Assembly (NCBI GenBank): GCA_020629875.1
Contig: JAHDCL010000023.1
Location: 1,409-35,399, forward strand
DNA length: 33,991 bases
Source of the DNA: Hellea sp.
Lineage (GTDB): Bacteria > Pseudomonadota > Alphaproteobacteria > Caulobacterales > Maricaulaceae
Direction: 5' to 3'
Below the pieces are notes generated by a model. It saw nothing but the letters and a program-made list of their open reading frames with translations. It ran no database searches and had not been told where the DNA came from. Within the stretch, counting starts at the first letter, position 1. Each line of letters opens with the position of its first letter. The position numbers were made by a program, and so were the translations under genes. This document shows positions 9,018 through 17,604 of the stretch, in pieces.

Positions 9018-9779
9018 TTAGGTAGGACGGTTGTCTTTGCTGACTTCCAGATTGATACTTTTAATGTGCTTAGTCTCTGCAAAAGAATTATTCCTGCGAA
9101 TAAGCGCATTTAGCTGAAAGACTGAAAACAACATGGCATATATGGGCGCGAGATATCCTCTATCACGCAATTCCGTTAGACGTTCGGAACTCAGACTCTG
9201 TAAGTTATCCTCATGGATCATACTGAGGCCTCGAATCCGGTTTGTTTGCCCGTCTGCATAATTTAACCCCAAATCGACTGACCTTATCAACTCGAATTCC
9301 TCCAGCGTTTCGAAAAACTGAAAGGTGTGAACCATATTTTTTGAATCTTCCAAAAGCTGGGCTTGAAGTTGTTTCACAGTCAAAGAGAGCTTTCCCTTCT
9401 TATCAAAAATTGCCTCCCCTTTTTCTCCCGACAAAGCCTTACTATCACCATCGATTCCCAAAACAGGGTTTGCGCTACCATCTTCGGCTTTCATTAAAAA
9501 GAACGGATAGGTTTTCATTGCCACAGGCTGGAAACTTGATGTCCATTCACCGCCCGAGACAAACAGATTTTTATGCGGTTCAAAGCTTGTCAGAGCCGAC
9601 AGACTCATCGTGCCATTGCTCATGCGGCTGATCATTACCGGAAAGTCCACTGTGGCTTGCGCGACCTCCGTCACCCTTAGAGGCAGCATATGCGCGCTTT
9701 GCGCAAAGATGACCCCGGTCTCAGTTTTGAGTTTTAAGGCACCATGCTCGCTGGCCTTCAGGGCTGTCAAAGTCGCCAT
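9018..9779 (-). CDS. sapC: SapC-family protein
   Basis: This 253-residue protein belongs to the SapC family (named after a Campylobacter S-layer locus). Its biochemical role is unknown. Family features are the opening LPLRVTEVAQA region, FPVMISR, the YPFFL segment followed by an acidic stretch (VLGIDGDSKAL), and the later FQFFETLEEFELI and LNALIRRNN segments. No signal peptide or membrane helix is evident. The ATG has AGGAT about 9 bases upstream, starts 9 bases after the halogenase stop and ends 9 bases before the alpha-galactosidase start. SapC genes commonly sit beside TonB receptors and halogenase-like genes in Caulobacterales, Sphingomonadales and Xanthomonadales carbohydrate loci, as here. 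Function within the galactoside system is not known. Confidence 0.88.
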   Translation of the reverse strand: MATLTALKASEHGALKLKTETGVIFAQSAHMLPLRVTEVAQATVDFPVMISRMSNGTMSLSALTSFEPHKNLFVSGGEWTSSFQPVAMKTYPFFLMKAEDGSANPVLGIDGDSKALSGEKGEAIFDKKGKLSLTVKQLQAQLLEDSKNMVHTFQFFETLEEFELIRSVDLGLNYADGQTNRIRGLSMIHEDNLQSLSSERLTELRDRGYLAPIYAMLFSVFQLNALIRRNNSFAETKHIKSINLEVSKDNRPT

Positions 9780-9788
9780 TATACTATC

Positions 9789-11312
9789 CTATTGTTCGAG
9801 CCAATGCTCGATATAATCTCTGTGAGGCGGCAAACTTTGCAAAAGCTGTTGAGTCATCAACTGGTTTTTTTGGCGAATGCGATTTGCGTTTTGGTGTTGG
9901 TCATACAAATAAGACTGACGCGAAAAGTCAGGTTTATAGCCCATGCCGTAAAGCACATATTGATAACTTGCCGCTGGAAATAATTCAGCCACACCGTCAA
10001 AATCAGATTTTATTGGCCCACGATATTTCCAGATCGCGAGGTCCTCTTTTAGGCTTTCTGGTATAGAGGCAGGGTCGCAATGGGCCCGCCAGTAGGGTTC
10101 CTGACGTTTAGTGAGCATATAATGCAATTTCAAAAAGTCTGTGATGCGTGACCAGCGATAATCCATTTGCTGATTAAAGCGTTTCGCGGTCACTGCCATT
10201 GCCGAGTCTTCGGCCGGGAGGTTTTCGGCAATATAGCGGGCAGCGACTTCGACTAACATTATCGCCGTAGCTTCCAAAGGTTCAACGAATCCACAGGCTA
10301 AGCCTACCGCGACACAATTATGTTTCCATGTTTGTTGCCGATAACCGGATTGGAAGCTGATACGTTTAATATTAAAATCATCTAATGACTGACCAATATA
10401 TTTGGACAGGTTCTCTTCCGCCTCATCATCTGACAGATAAGCATCGGAATAAACATGCCCCACACCCCGGCGGTTCGTCAGGCCAATATCCCATGTCCAG
10501 CCTGCATTCTGTCCCGTAGCAATAGTGTGAGGCACAACAGAATCATCTTCATTTTCATAAGGCACATGAAGAGCCAAGGCTTTATTATTGAAAAGATATT
10601 TCTCGTTAGAGATAAATGGGACGCCGAGCGCTTTACCCAGTAATAGCGAGCGGAATCCCGTACAATCTACATATAAATCTGCCTTGAGATCAAAGGGCCC
10701 TGCTTCGCCTTCAAGCTTTAACGTATCAATGTGACCTTTGTCGTTCAAAGTCACATCTTTTACCGTGCCGATGACATGCTGAACGCCAAGTTCAGACTTA
10801 CAGTGATCTTTGAGAATATTTGCAAAAGCTCCCGCATCCAGATGATAAGCATAATTGCAAACACTTTGAAATTCGCCTTCAGCCAAAGAGCGCGGCGCGA
10901 GGCCAGCTTCGCATATTTCCTGCTGATAATTCGCCTCCAAAGCGAAGTCTTCAATGTCTTCAACATAGGGCGCCATATCCATTTGACCGTAACCCAATGG
11001 CACGGTGAAGGGGTGATAGTAAAAATCATCTTGGGTTACCCAGTTCACAAATTTGCCGCCCTGTTTGAAGCCAGCAAAACACTCTTTAAAAATCCTCTTC
11101 TCGTCGATCCCAATCATCCGCACAGTATTTCGGATAGTAGGCCAGGTCCCCTCGCCCACTCCGACAGTGGGAATATCGGAGGCTTCTACCAAGGTAATTT
11201 CCAATGCCCCCTCTGGGCGGTTTCTGTGATGCGCGGCAATAATGGCTGCACTCAACCAGCCCGCGGTACCACCACCAACGATAAGAATGGATTTAATTGG
11301 GTTTGTCATCAT
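9789..11312 (-). CDS. Flavin-dependent (tryptophan-type) halogenase family protein
   Basis: This 507-residue FAD protein belongs to the tryptophan halogenase family. It opens with the dinucleotide-binding motif VGGGTAGW (residues 12-19). Lys83 in GFKQGGKF falls where the catalytic lysine of PrnA (Lys79) is expected. The family motif WxWxIP appears as WTWDIG (272-277), so its proline is replaced by Gly. The region of the PrnA Glu346-Ser347 pair reads EPLEATAI, keeping the Glu (347) but with Ala for Ser. Two adjacent ATGs (11312, 11309) are possible starts and neither has a clear ribosome site. It lies between the TonB receptor and sapC. Proteins like this beside TonB receptors are mostly uncharacterised; BrvH of Brevundimonas is one shown to halogenate indole. 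Substrate and even halogenating activity are uncertain here. Confidence 0.87.
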   Translation of the reverse strand: MMTNPIKSILIVGGGTAGWLSAAIIAAHHRNRPEGALEITLVEASDIPTVGVGEGTWPTIRNTVRMIGIDEKRIFKECFAGFKQGGKFVNWVTQDDFYYHPFTVPLGYGQMDMAPYVEDIEDFALEANYQQEICEAGLAPRSLAEGEFQSVCNYAYHLDAGAFANILKDHCKSELGVQHVIGTVKDVTLNDKGHIDTLKLEGEAGPFDLKADLYVDCTGFRSLLLGKALGVPFISNEKYLFNNKALALHVPYENEDDSVVPHTIATGQNAGWTWDIGLTNRRGVGHVYSDAYLSDDEAEENLSKYIGQSLDDFNIKRISFQSGYRQQTWKHNCVAVGLACGFVEPLEATAIMLVEVAARYIAENLPAEDSAMAVTAKRFNQQMDYRWSRITDFLKLHYMLTKRQEPYWRAHCDPASIPESLKEDLAIWKYRGPIKSDFDGVAELFPAASYQYVLYGMGYKPDFSRQSYLYDQHQNANRIRQKNQLMTQQLLQSLPPHRDYIEHWLEQ

Positions 11313-11327
11313 CCAAAACTTTATGGC

Positions 11328-11364
11328 AAAAAATTAGGGCTGATAAGGGTTTTCTTATCAGCCC
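11328..11364 (-). terminator. Intrinsic terminator/attenuator after the TonB receptor
   Basis: On the minus strand a perfect 11-bp stem (GGGCTGATAAG / CTTATCAGCCC) with a 6-base loop is followed after 'TAA' by six T residues. It lies 30 bases past the receptor stop and 16 bases before the halogenase start. It should end or reduce transcription between the two, giving more receptor than halogenase/sapC/alpha-galactosidase/symporter message. Confidence 0.85.
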
Positions 11365-11394
11365 TCCGAATTGGGTTACGTCAATATCACGAAA

Positions 11395-14160
11395 TTACCA
11401 CTTACCGCGAACACCAATGGCGTAACGCGAACCATTATCCTCGATAGAGTAAATTTGGTTCGGGAAACGACCAGTCTGGCGCAACTCTTCCCCGGTAATA
11501 TTAATACCCTCGAAGAATACAGAATACTGATCTGTGATGTTGTAGCTCGCGCTCGCATCAAACTGACCAAAGGTTTCTGTGTTGATGGGTTCACCGTTGA
11601 AACCGTTATCGATGCGGCGCAAGAAGCCCTCGCGGCGGTTATAAGCCACACGACCTTGCAGTCGGTCATTCTCATAGAAGAGAACAACGTTTTGTGAGTC
11701 ACCAACACCTTCAAGCGAGAAGTTCGTTGCTGAGGTTGGGTCGAGTACAACGTTACTGTCCACAAACGTCGCGTTGGCTGACAGACCAAAGCCATTATCT
11801 AGAACATGCGTGATTGCAACTTCAACGCCTTTGACCTTCGCTGACTCACCGTTTTGAGGACGACTGACGCGATAAATTTCGCTCTCCCCATTAAGCTCTT
11901 CAGTATTCGCAATGACATCAAAGCCCGGACGGGTCGGGTCAATATCGCCGGGTGCTGCACAGCTAGGTGTTGTTCCAGCACATCGGAAACCATCAGCGGC
12001 GCTACGGTTCGCGAGAACAAAGGTTTCGTTACCAGTTAGGTTCACGATGATATCGTCAATATCCTTGTGGAAGGCTGCGATAGAGAACACGCTGTCTTCG
12101 CTATAATACCACTCAAAGGCCGCATCAAAGTTGGTTGACTTAAAGGGATTGAGAGCTGGGTTACCCCCGCTGGCGGTTAGGTTTTGACGACGTGGTTCGC
12201 CAAAATTAGTCGCCGGAGAAAGCTCAGACATTGTGGCGCGTGTGAGCGACTCATATGCTGCGAAACGCAGTTTCATGTCTTCGCGAACATCAAACGCAAC
12301 ATCGAAGTTACCCAAGAAGTTGGAGTAAGATCCCCCTTCTGTGATGTCTGTTGCTGGTCCAAAGACGTTAGAAAATAGCGTTAAGTCAGACGTGGGTACA
12401 ACATCGGCAATAAAGCTTTGAACAGCCGTAACATCAATATCCGTGTGCGCATAACGCATGCCCATGTTAATTTCGACAGGTATATCTCCAGCATCAAAAC
12501 CTAATGTGGTATCTACGTAGGCACTGATGATATCTTCATTAATCTCATAGCGGTTATTCTGGAGCGTTGGCGTAATTGGCACACCCTCTGAGGCAAGATA
12601 ATCAACATATGCATCGCCATCATATGAATAGAAAGTATCAATCAGACCTGGGAAAAAGTTCTCAGCCGTGAATGGACGGAAGTTGATAATATCATTTGGT
12701 GCAGCGACCTGATAACCACAGAAGGCACACTGATTACCAAATATTTGAAAACGAGACTTCTCTCGCATCTGATTATAGGCCCCAAAGCGAACGGCCTGAA
12801 TAGCGTCAACGTCAGGCGTATACTCAAAATCCGCCTTAAACTCGGTAATTTGATCCTCATCTGTAGGGACGTTACCTTTTTCATTATAATGCAGGCGACT
12901 TAAGCTCGCATCCGGTAAGGTTGACCCTGAAAAACCATCGTGAGCAACGGTCGGATACTCCCCCGTTCCGTCAAATGAATAGTTATTGATGATACCCACC
13001 ACGTTGAAACGATCTTGTCCAGCGCGGTCATTTTCAGCAGTTGAGTGAAAAGCATCTAAGCTAACATTCAGATTTTCCGTCGCATTCCAATCCACATTAA
13101 TGCCAAAGCCTTTGTTCGTTACGTCGCGAGAATTCCGCGTCGTCGACACGAAGTCAGAAGCCGGATCGCCGGATCCCCCCGAGAGGCCAATTTCTTGCGT
13201 GAAACTCGTTAGCGTACCATTGGCATCCACTGTACCGCTTCCGACGCGGTCAGGCTCAAACCATGAAGCCAAATCTGTCACCAATGAATCGACTTCAAAC
13301 TTTGACACGAAACCATCAAGCGTAACTGTCATGTCATCATTTGGTGCGAATTGAGCCGCGATGCTAGCATTCAACCGCTTGCGTTTTTGGCTATCTACGA
13401 TTTGATCCCAGTTACGCGGGATGTAGGCATTTTCAAACAATACACCGTCCCGGTTATTGGAGATGGTTTGACCCGGGCGCCAGCCGGCCGTTGCAATTTG
13501 GTTAATCTGAACGTCGCGTTCCGAGTAACTGAAAGCACCTAAAACACCAAAGGTGTCATTATTAAATGTATTGCTGACAAGAAGCGAGCCAGCCGGAGAA
13601 ATTTTCTCCGAAAGACTTTCATAAACGCCTTTTACAGAGCCCGCCATTTGGAAACCCGGGTTATCAAATGGGCGCGCGGTACTAACGTTGATCGTGCCGC
13701 CAATACCACCTTCTTGAAGATTTGAACGTCCAGACTTATACACGGTCGCGCCTGTAATTTGCTCAGCTGCCAAGACATCAAAGTTGAACTCACGGCCACC
13801 TGAGTCTGTGGCAATTTGGCGACCATTCAAAAGAACAGTGTTAAATTGGGGCCCCAGGCCACGAATTGTCACGGCTTGGCCCTCGCCGCCTGAGCGGTCA
13901 ATTGCTAGTCCAGAGATTCGCTGAAGTGACTCGGCAACGTTCAGGTCGGGGAACTTACCCAAATCCTCTGCCGCAATCGCGTCCACAACGCCCACAGCCT
14001 CACGCTTGATATCCTGCGCCCGCTTAATCGAGCTCCGAATACCTGTGGCAATAACTTCATCTTCGAAAGTGTTCGCCTCCTGCGCCATTGTTGGCACGGC
14101 CATTAACATGGCAGCCGTACCGACCGTGCATGCCAGCAGCTTCTTTTTGTTGAATCTCAT
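11395..14160 (-). CDS. TonB-dependent outer-membrane receptor, Caulobacter/Xanthomonas type
   Basis: This is a TonB-dependent receptor of about 921 residues for energised uptake across the outer membrane. I take the ATG at 14160 (MRFNKKKLLACTVGTAAML) rather than an in-frame codon at 14217. GGGAGAG lies about 7 bases upstream, and it starts a clean signal peptide ending ...VPTMAQ. The plug domain shows EDEVIATGIRSSIKRAQ, then DLNVAESLQRISGLAIDR, GQAVTIRGLGPQFNTVLLNG and GGTINVSTARPFD, typical of the large Caulobacter/Xanthomonas subfamily. The rest is a beta barrel ending in GVRGKW with a terminal aromatic residue. Its place between a sugar regulator and alpha-galactosidase suggests a galactoside substrate, which is inference. 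Candidate operator sites lie upstream (14263, 14386). Confidence 0.95.
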   Translation of the reverse strand: MRFNKKKLLACTVGTAAMLMAVPTMAQEANTFEDEVIATGIRSSIKRAQDIKREAVGVVDAIAAEDLGKFPDLNVAESLQRISGLAIDRSGGEGQAVTIRGLGPQFNTVLLNGRQIATDSGGREFNFDVLAAEQITGATVYKSGRSNLQEGGIGGTINVSTARPFDNPGFQMAGSVKGVYESLSEKISPAGSLLVSNTFNNDTFGVLGAFSYSERDVQINQIATAGWRPGQTISNNRDGVLFENAYIPRNWDQIVDSQKRKRLNASIAAQFAPNDDMTVTLDGFVSKFEVDSLVTDLASWFEPDRVGSGTVDANGTLTSFTQEIGLSGGSGDPASDFVSTTRNSRDVTNKGFGINVDWNATENLNVSLDAFHSTAENDRAGQDRFNVVGIINNYSFDGTGEYPTVAHDGFSGSTLPDASLSRLHYNEKGNVPTDEDQITEFKADFEYTPDVDAIQAVRFGAYNQMREKSRFQIFGNQCAFCGYQVAAPNDIINFRPFTAENFFPGLIDTFYSYDGDAYVDYLASEGVPITPTLQNNRYEINEDIISAYVDTTLGFDAGDIPVEINMGMRYAHTDIDVTAVQSFIADVVPTSDLTLFSNVFGPATDITEGGSYSNFLGNFDVAFDVREDMKLRFAAYESLTRATMSELSPATNFGEPRRQNLTASGGNPALNPFKSTNFDAAFEWYYSEDSVFSIAAFHKDIDDIIVNLTGNETFVLANRSAADGFRCAGTTPSCAAPGDIDPTRPGFDVIANTEELNGESEIYRVSRPQNGESAKVKGVEVAITHVLDNGFGLSANATFVDSNVVLDPTSATNFSLEGVGDSQNVVLFYENDRLQGRVAYNRREGFLRRIDNGFNGEPINTETFGQFDASASYNITDQYSVFFEGINITGEELRQTGRFPNQIYSIEDNGSRYAIGVRGKW

Positions 14161-14506
14161 CAGATCTCTCCCTAAATTTAGTCGCTTTGCTACTTTTTTC
14201 GTAACATTTACATTCACATTAGAAAGAGAAGCATCTTCGTCAAGGTTAAAAATTTTCTTTTTCGAACATTTTGAGTTAAATGTTGTAAAAATGCATCACA
14301 CTCGACATAAACTTGAACCTTTTCATACTTTTTATATCAGAGTGAGGGAGAATTTTTCCTTTTTTGGGCCGTATATTGAATATTTTGTTCGAATACGCAC
14401 AACAAATTTGCGCAAAGACAGCGATGATAGATGCTTTCAGGAGCAAATAAGGGGCACGGAGAGGTTTATTCTGCGAGCTTAGTTACGTCTACGGCATAAG
14501 CTGTTG
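14161..14506. promoter_or_regulatory. Upstream region of the TonB receptor with two TGTTCG sites
   Basis: This AT-rich, 346-base gap between the deoR-type gene and the receptor holds no gene. Two copies of TGTTCG, the core of the repeated sequence in the galT/deoR promoter, occur here: minus strand 14263-14268 (context AAAATGTTCGAAAAAG) and plus strand 14386-14391 (context TTTTGTTCGAATACG). A possible -35 box TTGACG lies on the minus strand at 14238-14243, with a poor -10 (TAATGT) 16 bases on. The promoter call is weak and the shared core is suggestive only. Confidence 0.4.
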
Positions 14507-15277
14507 CTACTCGGACACCACAATATCGATATTTTCCGCAGCACAGATATTTCTAAAATGAGGATCAAGATTACTGTCAGTGATGATGACATCTAGCTCT
14601 CGCACGTGCCCCACCCTGTTCATCGCACGGCGGCCGAACTTATGACGATCCGCAACCATAATCACCTTTTGCGAATTACGCAAAATTGTTTTCGCAGTCT
14701 TCACCTCCTGAGGATCATACTCCAACAACGAACCATCCTCATCGATGCCACTTATACCAACAATGCCAATGTCCATGCGAAAATCGCCAATGAAATCATC
14801 TGAGGAAGATCCAATTATACCGCCATCCGAGTGCCGCACCTGCCCACAAGAGACGATGATTTGAAAACTCTCATTTTGCGTCAAAATTCGCGCAACGTGC
14901 AGGTTGTTAGTAAAAACATGGAGCTTTTCGTGCCCGAGCAGGGCTTCTGCTATCGCCTCAATCGTCGTCCCGGTACTCAAAAAAATGGACGCGCCGTTGG
15001 GTATAAGCGCGGCCGTAGCGGCGGCAATTTTTCGCTTTGCCTCTACACCGGTTTGCAATCGGTCTTTGTAAGGTGGATTTTCGGCACTTTTAACCTGCCC
15101 CGCCCCCCCATGAAAGCGGCTCAGCAATCCATGCTCACTCAACTCGTTCAAGTCTCTTCGAATGGTTTGCGGGGTCACATCGAACTCAGTAACCATAGCC
15201 TCGGTTGCCACAAATCCAAATTCATCGACCATTTGCAGAATAGAGGCTTGTCTTTTTGAGGGCTCAAATTTTTTCAT
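14507..15277 (-). CDS. DeoR/GlpR-family transcriptional regulator of the galactose locus
   Basis: This 256-residue DeoR-family regulator normally acts as a repressor released by a phosphorylated sugar. The N-terminal winged helix-turn-helix spans about residues 5-60 and contains the family signature FDVTPQTIRRDLNELSEHGLLSRFHGGA. The C-terminal sugar-binding DeoRC domain shows IFLSTGTTIEAIAEAL, LHVFTNNLHVARIL and GIDEDGSLLEYDPQEVKTAK. It is divergent from galTKE with a 180-base shared promoter that carries three copies of TGTTCGTTTT. It is upstream of and co-directional with the TonB receptor operon. It therefore probably controls both arms, perhaps sensing galactose-1-phosphate or another intermediate (inferred). 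The start codon lacks a strong ribosome site. Confidence 0.93.
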   Translation of the reverse strand: MKKFEPSKRQASILQMVDEFGFVATEAMVTEFDVTPQTIRRDLNELSEHGLLSRFHGGAGQVKSAENPPYKDRLQTGVEAKRKIAAATAALIPNGASIFLSTGTTIEAIAEALLGHEKLHVFTNNLHVARILTQNESFQIIVSCGQVRHSDGGIIGSSSDDFIGDFRMDIGIVGISGIDEDGSLLEYDPQEVKTAKTILRNSQKVIMVADRHKFGRRAMNRVGHVRELDVIITDSNLDPHFRNICAAENIDIVVSE

Positions 15278-15295
15278 GTGACTGACTTAGCAGAG

Positions 15296-15305
15296 TGTTC
15301 GTTTT
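15296..15305 (+). promoter_or_regulatory. Candidate DeoR-type operator, copy 1
   Basis: This is an exact TGTTCGTTTT, one of three in 145 bases. It lies 18 bases upstream of the regulator's own start codon, where binding would autoregulate the gene. Confidence 0.6.
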
Positions 15306-15382
15306 TGTAAAATCTGTTTTTGGTTCATCAATTATGCCCGAAAATCAAAATAATTTCTTCATAATACTGCGAAATCACCCAA

Positions 15383-15392
15383 AAAACGAACA
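15383..15392 (-). promoter_or_regulatory. Candidate DeoR-type operator, copy 2
   Basis: The plus strand reads AAAACGAACA, which is TGTTCGTTTT on the minus strand. It faces copy 3 as an inverted repeat with 38 bases between. Confidence 0.6.
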
Positions 15393-15430
15393 TTTCCTCT
15401 AGCCATTACTATTAACTGAGGTTACAAAAA

Positions 15431-15440
15431 TGTTCGTTTT
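15431..15440 (+). promoter_or_regulatory. Candidate DeoR-type operator, copy 3
   Basis: This is an exact TGTTCGTTTT, followed by CG. It ends 17 bases before the galT ATG, where a bound repressor would cover the start of transcription or the early transcript. Confidence 0.65.
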
Positions 15441-15457
15441 CGCAAATATTGAGCTCA

Positions 15458-16540
15458 ATGACAGATTTATTGGCACAGATTCGGCACAAGACAGAAGGCC
15501 GTAGGGTCCACCGCCGACATTTCGTCAAGCGGGATGGCCGGGACTTATTTCTATATGGCTACAAACCTCACACACTGGAGCCTCAAGCCGAGGACGAAGG
15601 AGCGGTCGCAAAAGGTGGAGAACTACGTTATCATCCGCTTCGGGATGAATGGAACATATACGCCGCCCACCGCCAAAACCGAACCTTCAAACCCTCTGCC
15701 GCGGAAAACCCTTTAGCCCCAACGTCGCCTGGTGGCGCGCCCACTGAGATACCTTTTGCCGATTTCGAGCTCGCTGTTTTTGAAAATAAATTTACTAGTC
15801 TTCATGATGACGCCCCGCTTCCCGATGTCATTGACGGCGTGAAGTTCATGCGCGCTGGGGGGCGCTGTGATGTGATTGTGTATGGCCCCGAAGACTCGGG
15901 CAACCTTCACACCATTGGGCAAGATAAGCGTCGCTTATTGCTGGCCGCGTGGAATGACCGATACGAAACACTCTTCAACCAAGGACGCGAGTTCGTACTG
16001 CCATTTGAAAATCGCGGCGATGAGGTAGGCGTTACTTTACCCCACCCCCATGGCCAGATATATGCTTTCCCCTTTGTACCGCGCGTACAACGAGACGCAA
16101 TGAATGCTTTTGAGGCCGGCTATAGTCTCGCAGCAGATATCAAAATATTTAAGCCAGATTACGGCGTAACCCAAGCAGGTGGCCTGACTGCCTTTTGCCC
16201 TCCCTTTGCGAGGTTCCCCTTCGAGACTTGGATTGCGCCAAATGAACCTCTGCGCGGGCCTTGGGACTTCAACGAAGAACAGCTGGATGGATTCGCGCAT
16301 ATGCTCGGTGACATCACTCGTCGATATGATGAGTACTTCCAGCGCCCAACAGCTTATATGCTGTCTTTACATGCCGCCCCTCTAAAAGCAGATGATCGCT
16401 TTCATTTTACCGCGCAGTTCTATCCCTTATTGCGTGCCCCGGGCCGCGTGAAGTATTTGGCCTCGGTGGAACAGTCTACCGGCGCATTCACGGTCGATGT
16501 CATGCCCGAAATGGCGGCAAAAACCCTAAGAGCCCTCTAG
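15458..16540 (+). CDS. galT: Galactose-1-phosphate uridylyltransferase
   Basis: GalT exchanges UMP between UDP-glucose and galactose-1-phosphate in the Leloir pathway. The catalytic motif HPHGQ is intact at residues 196-200 (nucleophile His198), followed by IYAFPFVP, and SLHAAP is present near the C-terminus. The ATG at 15458 gives 360 residues; a TTG 9 bases upstream is less likely. The zinc and iron ligands of the E. coli enzyme are largely absent. The Cys52/Cys55 pair (CPLCP) is NPLAP here (residues 84-88), the His115 region reads GPED, and the His296/His298 segment appears as FTAQFYPLLR. This metal-poor variant may be common outside enterics. The stop TAG shares its G with the GTG start of galK. 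Confidence 0.95.
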   Translation: MTDLLAQIRHKTEGRRVHRRHFVKRDGRDLFLYGYKPHTLEPQAEDEGAVAKGGELRYHPLRDEWNIYAAHRQNRTFKPSAAENPLAPTSPGGAPTEIPFADFELAVFENKFTSLHDDAPLPDVIDGVKFMRAGGRCDVIVYGPEDSGNLHTIGQDKRRLLLAAWNDRYETLFNQGREFVLPFENRGDEVGVTLPHPHGQIYAFPFVPRVQRDAMNAFEAGYSLAADIKIFKPDYGVTQAGGLTAFCPPFARFPFETWIAPNEPLRGPWDFNEEQLDGFAHMLGDITRRYDEYFQRPTAYMLSLHAAPLKADDRFHFTAQFYPLLRAPGRVKYLASVEQSTGAFTVDVMPEMAAKTLRAL

Positions 16541-17604
16541 TGATTGAAGATCGTTTTGAAGCTGTGTTCGAACGCAAGCCTGATGAATACGGCTTTACGC
16601 CCGGGCGTGTGAACCTAATTGGTGAGCATACCGATTATAATGGGGGCATGGTTCTGCCGACAGCGCTGAAGCTCGGTGTGTCATTAGCTTTGAGCCCCCG
16701 CTTGGATAATGAAATCCACATCTGGTCCGATAAATTTGAAGGTATCGCGAAACGAACAATTACCGACGTCGTCAGCGATCACTGGTCTGATTATATTACA
16801 GGCGCAATAATTCTTGCCAATGAACATGGATATTTAACTGGCGGTGCCGATATTGCTGTGGAGACCACCCTGCCCTTTGGCGCTGGCATTTCCTCCTCTG
16901 CAGCCGTTACTGTTGGCGTCCTAAAGCTAGCGAGAGCTATCGCGAAAGCGGACACCTCCGACAAAGATATCGCCGTTCTTGCGCGGCGGGTCGAAAATGA
17001 GTTTATCGGTATGCCTTGCGGGATTATGGATCAAATGGCCGTCGCGATTGCTAATCCCGGACAAGCTCTGGCCTTAGATACGGAAACGCTCGATTATGAG
17101 TTAGTGGACCTTCCAGAGGACTATCACATGGCCGTAATTCATTCGGGGCAGTTTCGTCAGCTCAATGAAGGCCGGTACAAAGAACGCAAAGAGGAATGTG
17201 ATATCGTAAAGTCGGCGTTGGGGCACAACAATATATGCCAAATTTCAGACGCTGAATTTGCATCGTTAAAAAATTTGCCAGATATCTTACAACGTCGGGC
17301 AAAACACTGCATGAGCGATCACCGCCGCACAGTAGAAGCCATTAAATGTCTGCGTGAGCACAACATGCTAAAAATCGGAGAGCTTATGAATGAAAGTCAT
17401 ATCTCTATGCGGGATGATTTCGAAATTACTGTTCCGAAAGTCGACGCTCTTGTTAAGGATGCTGTGACGTTAGGCGCTGTGGGGGCGCGGCAAACGGGCG
17501 GCGGCTTTGGAGGTTGTATCGTCGCCTGCATCGCCAATGACAAATTGGAAGCATGGAAGACAGCTCTCCTCGCCAAACACCCAGAGAGCTTTTGGGTGAG
17601 TTGA
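16540..17604 (+). CDS. galK: Galactokinase
   Basis: This 354-residue GHMP-family kinase phosphorylates galactose at C1 with ATP. The N-terminal galactokinase signature GRVNLIGEHTDYNGG is at residues 22-36. The GHMP ATP-binding motif appears as LPFGAGISSSAAV, the catalytic Asp lies in MPCGIMDQMAV, and the C-terminal GHMP motif appears as TGGGFGGCIV. The start is a GTG that overlaps the galT stop by one base (TAGTG), and its TGA overlaps the galE ATG by one base (TGATG), so the three genes are tightly coupled. It makes the substrate for GalT. Confidence 0.97.
   Translation: MIEDRFEAVFERKPDEYGFTPGRVNLIGEHTDYNGGMVLPTALKLGVSLALSPRLDNEIHIWSDKFEGIAKRTITDVVSDHWSDYITGAIILANEHGYLTGGADIAVETTLPFGAGISSSAAVTVGVLKLARAIAKADTSDKDIAVLARRVENEFIGMPCGIMDQMAVAIANPGQALALDTETLDYELVDLPEDYHMAVIHSGQFRQLNEGRYKERKEECDIVKSALGHNNICQISDAEFASLKNLPDILQRRAKHCMSDHRRTVEAIKCLREHNMLKIGELMNESHISMRDDFEITVPKVDALVKDAVTLGAVGARQTGGGFGGCIVACIANDKLEAWKTALLAKHPESFWVS

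Noticed and set aside
10731-11447. A long plus-strand frame opposite the halogenase gene
   Set aside because: The minus-strand frame encodes a clear flavin halogenase across the whole stretch; the plus frame shows no family motif and has no ribosome site.
14006-14482. A plus-strand frame over the TonB receptor start and its upstream region
   Set aside because: No recognisable domain, it is antisense to the signal peptide region, and it would cover the candidate regulatory sites.
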